Below are positions 57,827 through 64,000 of a DNA stretch of 64,000 nt, piece by piece. Position 1 is the stretch's first letter. Each line of letters starts with the position of its first letter. The notes under the pieces were generated by a model. That model was not told the DNA's origin. It was given only the letters and a program-made list of their open reading frames with translations, and ran no database searches. This DNA comes from Oikopleura dioica. Taxonomy: Eukaryota > Chordata > Appendicularia > Copelata > Oikopleuridae. A program made the translations under genes and the position numbers. The DNA lies in NCBI GenBank assembly GCA_907165135.1, contig OU015567.1:12653001-12717000 (forward strand). The letters are read 5' to 3'.

Positions 57827-59180
57827 ATGGGTCGCAAAAAGAGAAAGACTGTGCGCCCCTGGTGCTGGTACTGCAACAGGGAATTCGATGACGAGGCGGT
57901 TTTGATTCAGCATCAGAAGGCCAGGCATTTTAAATGTCATGTCTGCCACAAGAAGTTGTTCACTGGGCCTGGACTGGCTATTCATTGTGTTCAGGTAAAC
58001 CCGAAAAAATCAACATGACGCCAAAGAAACATGATTTTTAGGTTCACAAAGAGACAATCGACGCGATTCCAAACTCGCTAGACCGCCGAAGTGATCCGGA
58101 AATTGAAATTTACGGAATGAAGGGAATTCCCATCGACGACATGGTCAAACATCAACGAGATGTCAACGCACGCCATGTAAAATGCTCTTTTTTTGCTTCT
58201 CAATAAAGATGATTTTTGTAGGGAAAACGGCCGAAAATCGAGGAAGATGACAGCGATGATTCTGACGACTCAGATGACTCCGGCGATGAGAACTCGCAAT
58301 TTAATCCGATGATGATGATGCAAATGATGCAGTCGATGCAAGGAGGAGGAGCTGCTGCTGGAGGAGGCGCAGCCGCACCGGTATAAATTCAGCATATATC
58401 GTAAAGAAATGAATATCATGATCGCCAGATTAGAGGGTAAACAATTTCAAAATTTAGAATCCGATGATGGCGATGATGCAAATGATGATGCAGAATCAAG
58501 CTGGTGGTGGAGCAGCAGCACCAGGAGCTCCAGGAGCGCCGGGCCAAATGCCAGGAATGATGGGAAATCCGCGAATGCCTGGTATGGGCGGACCAATGGG
58601 CCAAGAAAAGCAGAGTAGATGTATTAATCACCACTTATGAACCCATGGTAAACCTGTTCTTTTAGTTTCTGGGCAAGGAGGCGCCCCGAGGCCGCTCTTC
58701 GCTGGAGGTGTTTCTGGTAATCATGCTCCGCCGCCGCCATCGATGCCGCCAGTGCCAACAGTTGGTAAAGTTGTCGTTCAGTCGAAAAACACGAGAATTA
58801 TGCACCCAGAGGAAGATATATCACTAGAAGAGCTCAAAGTAAGATCCCAGGAGAGAATTTGGTCTTGATTTCCATATTTAGGCGAGGAAATATCAGCATT
58901 TAGCTGACAGAAGCGGACCAGTACAATTTAACTTCTCCAAGCCGCAACAAAATAACATGCTGCCCTCGCACATGGACAATGGTGGGCCTGGTGGCGATGG
59001 TGGCTATTCCAACGCTTTTGGTAAGCTTGAACAAGCATTGTACAATTATTCATTTTTCTCCCAGATGGTCCAGCTCGGCAACTCCCTCGTACCGCGATGA
59101 AAGGTCGTTTACCGACCCGAGGACCAGCCCGTGGTGGCTTCGGAGTCCGCACCGGTTTTGGTGTCCGCCCGCGATTCTGA
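57827..59180 (+). CDS. ZNF207: ZNF207/BuGZ spindle-assembly zinc-finger protein
   Basis: Nuclear/spindle protein that binds microtubules and chaperones Bub3 to kinetochores. Seven exons: 57827-57994, 58042-58176, 58222-58380, 58458-58614, 58666-58838, 58882-59020 and 59065-59180; 348 residues, all GT-AG with matching phases. Two C2H2 fingers occupy the N-terminal 60 residues ([20 protein letters not shown], then [11 protein letters not shown]), followed by the conserved [15 protein letters not shown] motif. Next come an acidic stretch, a Met/Gly/Pro-rich low-complexity region, the Bub3-binding GLEBS motif [20 protein letters not shown] and an RG-rich tail. A TTTTCAG acceptor lies 20 bases upstream of the ATG. 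It follows UTP4 by only 134 bp on the same strand. Confidence 0.93.
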
Positions 59181-59933
59181 TCAGGTTATCTTCTATATTT
59201 TTCTCTGCGTTTCCAAATTGCTCTCCCTCTAAATTCCCGACAATTTCCAACCCACAGCTGAGTCTAACGTATTTAAATCAAGATGCAAACATCCGTATCC
59301 GTGAAAAATAAAGAAATTCTTCATCGATTTTCTGGAGAGAAAAAATGCGCGTGTAGAACTTTCGACACAGTCCCAAAGTCCGCACGGTAGGTACCCCTCA
59401 AAGGTACCGAAATCAAATATTTTTTGCTCTTTTTTCTAAACCTCTTCTCCAACAAAGTAGGAATTGCAAAAAACTATTTCCAATATTCAAAATTGTGAAA
59501 AAATCGAGAGCTTTTGCGTTGTACCCGAGCACCAGTGCAAGAACTGAGTCAAGAACCAATACAGTAATTGTCAAGGTTAGTTGAAAATTACAGTAACTAG
59601 AACTAGCACTGGACGAGGCACAAAAAAGTCGCATCATAAAACCAGGTTTGAGTTTTTTAGCTCCTTTTTCTTTGTAGCTCAAAAATACGCAAAGTCTCTC
59701 CATTCTTCTGATTTCGAGTTTTCTCAAGTTAAAAATCAATGTAAGTACCTTTATTTTTGCTGCGATTGTTTCCACGTAAGTAGCGTCATTTTCAAATTAG
59801 TTCTATGCTCAAGAGAAAAATCAGCCCATCGTATTCCCTGCCGAGAATTATTCTATTTCGTGACTCAACAAAAATAAAAACAAAGAAATAAAAGAACCCT
59901 TTTTGGAAGATTCCTTCTTTTCAGACAATAGAA
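59181..59933. other. intergenic, no gene
   Basis: Between ZNF207 and CHERP. An AATAAA at about 59307 is a likely ZNF207 polyadenylation signal. The rest is AT-rich and shows no supported coding sequence. It ends in a TTCTTTTCAG acceptor nine bases before the CHERP start. Confidence 0.45.
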
Positions 59934-62057
59934 ATGTCGGCCGGGGCTCCAACAAATGTCGCCCAGAAAAATCTCATCGATAAGGTGGCCCAGTACGTTT
60001 CCAAGAATGGCAGCCAATTCGAAAATATGATGCGAGAGAAGCAACGGGGCAATCCTGAATATGCATTTCTATTTCCAAATGGAGCCTTCAATAAATATTA
60101 TTTATCCAAAGTTCGATCTGAGCAAATCGCGCAAAAGGTACACTTCTGAATGAACAAAAGCAGGAATTATTATCGGTTTGGTTCAGCTTACGATGCAAAG
60201 AGACACAGTAATGAGCGGGCAAGGTTCCCAGAAACCTTCTTTCAACCCTCAAACGCAGAATAAATGGAATCCAACGTTGAAAATTGGCGGTTTTTCGAAT
60301 CCAGGACCTGGCGCTTCTTGGAAGCCACAAGAAACAAACACTCGTCCAGCTGGTTTCGCGCCACAGAACTCTAATCCAAATCCCAATTTTGTTGCTGATC
60401 CGCAACCGGCGACGCAGTCTCAAATCGACGAGTTAAAGGCCGAATACAAAAAGAAAAAAGACAATTTCGACCAAAAGATTCGCGAGTCAGAGTCGAACTT
60501 GAAGGCGCAGAAGAAGAGTTTAGCAACGGACAGGGAAAATAGCGTCGACGCGGTGATAGAAGAGAAGATCAGCTTTGAATGCTCGAATGATGCGCTCAAG
60601 TTGGATGTGAATATTGAAGACTTCAGTAGGATCATGAAGCCGATTATTAGGCATTGTACAAAAGAGGCTATCGCGGCTGGGAAGGAATGGATCTTAAGAA
60701 ACGCGACAGATTCAAAGGTAAACAAGAGTTTAAAGTTTAAACCGGGTTCATTGAATCCTGTAGTGAAGGGCTTGTACTTTTATTGTTGTTACGATTGTCG
60801 ATTACAGATCCTATAAAATAACAATTGAAATATAGACGTCTGAGCTCATTTGTAAATACATCGCCGGCCGCGTACTCAGCAACAATGCCACCTTTGATAT
60901 GCGTTTGCACACCATTTATTTAATAAACGATGTCTTCCATCACGCGCACAAGCGGGAGAATCATCTCATTCTCGAAGCATTTGAGGAGATTATCGTCCCG
61001 CTTTGGTCCGTCACGAAACTGAGGGCGGACAAGGAGATCGGTGAAAGGCTGGTCAAATTGAAGGATTTGTGGAAGAACAACAGATATTTTTCTCTTGAGG
61101 GACGAGTTTACTTATCATCATCGATATAAGATATTTCACGGATAACCTTATAATTACTCAATTCTTTAAACTCGATAAAAAGGTTGAAAATCGCTTCGAA
61201 AGTCATATCGTCGAGTACAAGCAATTCCGTGATGCTTTGCGAGATCGCTATAGATCTGAAGTAAAGCAAGCTGAAGAAGAGTTCGACTCTCAATTCAAAT
61301 CTTACGAGTCCCAACACGGCGATTACGTGAAACATGCCGATGATGTTCTCAAAGATTTGATGGCGCAGATTGACGAGAAGAAAAAGGCGATGAATGAGTG
61401 GGAAAAACGCGCAGAGCAGAGGAGACAGAATGCAATGGAAGCGGCGAAGCGAAACAAAGAAGGATTAGAAAACTTTCAAAAACAACTCTCTGAGCGACAG
61501 CAGCTCAACATGCAGGGTCAAAATACTAATTTCGGTCCGCTCGGCAAGCCGGTAAGACGTCTTGTCTTTTCGGTTCAATTAAGGAATCATCTTCTTCAGT
61601 GGGACGGATCATCTGAGGGACTGAACCCAACTCGACCTTATTACAACTTGCCGGCAGGGCTCATGGCTGCTGTCATAAAGCTAGATACGAAGCCGTTTTC
61701 GGAAGTTGATCCAGAGAGTCTCAGACTTGTCCCGAACATTCAGCCCTCTAAAAGACTCATGGACGGTAAAATATTACTGATCCCCGCTCGCGTTCTTTAC
61801 GTTTTATAGCTCTCGATGAGTTCTACCGCCCGATTCCCCCAACTGCTCAAATCAAAGACAACTGGGTTGTTGGATGCTTGGGTAGGAATTTCATTTATTT
61901 CGACAAATCCTGATGATGATTTTCAGACCAATTTTTCGACGCAAAAACAGAAGCTCTTAAAAATGCATCGAAACGCAACATCAGCGATAGTGAAAATAGA
62001 TCTTTAGATGAGTCATCGAGTAAACGAAGAAAATCTAGATTCTCTTCCGTTAGATAA
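59934..62057 (+). CDS. CHERP: CHERP-like SURP/CID protein, shortened C-terminus
   Basis: Spliceosome-associated (U2) protein. Seven exons: 59934-60137, 60187-60717, 60836-61105, 61183-61551, 61600-61765, 61810-61881 and 61927-62057, together 580 residues with phases agreeing throughout. A SURP domain lies at about residues 12-65 (NPEYAFLFPNGAFNKYY), then a Pro/Asn-rich linker and a coiled stretch. The CID domain (about 195-335) contains YLINDVFHHAHKR and LWKNNRYF. A long helical segment follows, then the CHERP-specific block YYNLPAGLMAAVIKLD ... LDEFYRPIPP. It ends with a short Ser/Arg/Lys tail. The RS-rich region and G-patch of vertebrate CHERP are absent. A TTTTCAG acceptor precedes the ATG by nine bases. 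The 48-bp intron at 61552-61599 is stop-free and a multiple of three. Confidence 0.9.
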
Positions 62058-62231
62058 TCTGCCGTTTTAAATATATATTGTATATTCAACACGAATTTCT
62101 TTCCTGCCACATGATGAAAATACAACAGTTACTTATTCTTACGCCACATTTTTCTATTCCAAAAAGAAACTTTCAATATCAGTTTTCCACTCTAGAATTT
62201 ATTCTTGTCGTCTTACCCGCTGACATTAAAC

Positions 62232-64000
62232 ATGGAGGAGGATGTCTATCCGTTCATCCGGAGACAGACACGGAGAAGCGTGGCGCTCCTTGTCCAGTCG
62301 GTCGGCTTTGAAAAGATCAACCAGTTGCCCCTCGATGTTCTTGCCGATCTCATGGAGCGTTTTGTTGAGCTTATTGGCTCGCGTATCATGAAGTTTGCCG
62401 AGCATGCTCAGTTTGGTTATATTACGGAAAAAAGCATACTTTCTTTCAATAGCTAATGACCTCGAAATATAACTCTAAAAAAAGCATAATCAAGCTGACG
62501 CGTATGACATGTTGGCAGCCATGAAAGACCTAGGGATGCCACCAGAATCGCTGAGAAATTTGGTCGAATTTACAGAACCTATTGCTGCCCCTGATGTTCC
62601 TCGATTGCCCGAATCAGACGGAAGAATAATCGGTCTCAATCATAAGCGGGAAATCGACGAACAAACTCCTTCATGGTGCTATCCCTGGATGCCTTCCATT
62701 TCCAATGCTAAAAGAATCGACGCTGAAGCTAAGTCGGCGAAGGAGAAGAAGGCTAAAGAAGAGCAGAATAACTCTGACGATGAAAATTTGCAGTCGGAAG
62801 AGGAAAACCCACCTTCTGCTCCTGGTGGTGCTAGGGGACCTGATCATCAATATCCTCAGTCAGGGGTAAAAAAAAGTCTCTTGTTTACTCATTTCTAAGT
62901 GATTTTTATCTGGGTCTCGAATTTTTGGAGCAAACCCTGCTCCAAAAAAACACCACGGATTCGAGACCCAGATTTTTATCTCTTTTTCATCCCTTATCAC
63001 AGCAATACTCTCCGTCGGACGTACCCAGCTACCCTGCTACTCCAATGACACCTCTTGTCATGCCCGGGTCCGTGAAGAAGCCAACGCCTCACTACAGCCA
63101 GACGCCAAAACAAAGTCCTTACATCCATCCACATCAGCCTTCTTTGCCCCTCGGTGTAGATGCTACATCCAACTTTCCAGTAACTCCACTCAAAACAACT
63201 TCGAACACTGCCCAACTGCCTCTCTCTCAGAACACCCCTCTATCGAATTATACTTCCCCACCTCCTTCCGCGCCCAAAACAGCATCGAATATGAACTCCA
63301 GTCAAGCCGGCATCCTCGGCCTCGGCGATTCTAGCGATGAATCATTCGTCGGCGTCTCAAACTCACAGAAAGATGCAGACGACGAGCCTCCTGGAATTTC
63401 TGACAGTTCTGACGAGGATCAGCTTCCACCAGCAGCGAAGCCTTTATCATACGATCATCCCGTTCCTTCAGTCGAGAGTCGAGCCCCGATTCTTTCTGCC
63501 GTTCCAAGCTTACACTCCCACAGTGGAATGTCAGCTTCTTCGATTCCCCCAACTCCTGTTGGTGCAGCGGAGCCAACTCTTGATACGGAAAAGGAGAAAC
63601 AAATACGCGACGAGGCAAAGAGAATTCGGTAAGGATAACAGTTCACGGAATTTTTTACTTGTTTATCAACAAGTCTGATTTTTTCAATCTGATACGTCAC
63701 TACCAGTATATGAGAATCTCTGATTAAAAATTTCTATAGGAAATTGAAGAAACGAGCGGAAAAGGAAAAACGTCGGGAAGAAAAGCGCAAGAAAAAGGAG
63801 GCAAAGAAGAAGCGGAAGAGAGAGGAAAGTCAAAATTCTCAAGCTCCAAGTGCTTCCGAGCCCGAGAGCTTGGATGGATCTGGAAAACGTCGACCTGGAA
63901 GACCGCCAAAGAAGGACAAAGAACCTAAAATTCCGAAACCCAGAGGTCGACCGCCTAAAGACCCGTTGAAAAGGTTGGAGAAGGAGCGTCAGTTGCAGCA
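62232..64000 (+). CDS. TAF3: TAF3-like TFIID subunit, 3' end beyond window
   Basis: TFIID subunit that pairs with TAF10 and reads H3K4me3. Exons: 62232-62415, 62495-62865, 63003-63628 and 63740 to the window end (partial). The N-terminal histone fold (about residues 5-90) includes SVALLVQSVGFEKINQLPLD and YDMLAAMKDLGM, followed by a Pro/Trp motif (TPSWCYPWMPSI) like the TAF3 Pro-rich segment. A long Ser/Pro/Thr-rich low-complexity region with acidic patches follows, then a very basic Lys/Arg/Glu helix. Two AT-hook-like motifs come next (KRRPGRPPKK and KPRGRPPKD). The PHD finger expected at the C-terminus would lie outside the window, so the TAF3 identity rests on the fold and overall layout; another histone-fold TAF is possible. 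Confidence 0.75.
62908..62973 (+). repeat. intronic hairpin
   Basis: ATCTGGGTCTCGAAT (62908-62922) is perfectly complemented by ATTCGAGACCCAGAT (62959-62973), with an inner GGAGCA/TGCTCC pair. It lies in TAF3 intron 2 and brings the acceptor closer to the donor if folded. Confidence 0.7.

Noticed and set aside
1-64000. CRISPR arrays, bacterial operons, rRNA genes
   Set aside because: None seen; spliced genes, a eukaryotic tRNA and an LTR element show this is animal nuclear DNA.

Overview
The window is metazoan nuclear DNA, most likely from an appendicularian tunicate of the Oikopleura type. Four things support this. (1) Most introns in the right half are very short (35-50 bp). (2) At least two introns are best explained by GA-AG rather than GT-AG borders, a known peculiarity of Oikopleura. 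(3) Several genes have an AG splice acceptor at or just upstream of the start codon, as expected for spliced-leader trans-splicing. (4) There is an intact Ty3/gypsy-type LTR retrotransposon with several ORFs. The phylum-level call is an inference from gene structure; no species marker was checked.

Left part (1-16,640). No host gene can be supported here. It holds a 601-bp inverted-repeat element with a 9-bp target duplication (2778-3378), a long imperfect foldback (4434-5215), a young LTR retrotransposon (7137-12922) and a triple-hairpin cluster (13835-13922). The retrotransposon has identical 173-bp LTRs, a 5-bp target duplication, gag, a protease-RT-RNase H pol without integrase, and an unrecognised third ORF.

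Middle (16,648-35,226). One Eph-family receptor gene on the + strand was assembled here from twelve exons. It has a signal peptide, ephrin-binding domain, Cys-rich region, two FN3 domains, a transmembrane segment and a kinase domain without its catalytic aspartates, and it lacks a SAM domain. Its large introns contain a tRNA-Lys(CTT), an AGCTC-pentamer element and a 952-bp hAT-like foldback element with an 8-bp target duplication.

Right part (35,900-64,000). This part is gene-dense. On the - strand are a secreted 1,297-residue SRCR/thyroglobulin-1/TIL/ShK protein, a small membrane protein, a muscle-type myosin heavy chain, two small type I membrane proteins and a ChaC-like glutathione cyclotransferase. 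On the + strand are a small putatively myristoylated protein, a serpin, and a head-to-tail run of four nuclear housekeeping genes: UTP4, ZNF207/BuGZ, CHERP and TAF3 (cut by the window end). A 360-bp inverted-repeat element with a 9-bp target duplication lies between the serpin and ChaC.

Caveat: at four places (Eph, myosin twice, UTP4) a conserved protein changes frame by one base at a homopolymer of 4-7 bases. Consensus sequence errors are the simplest explanation, so these genes are annotated as functional.
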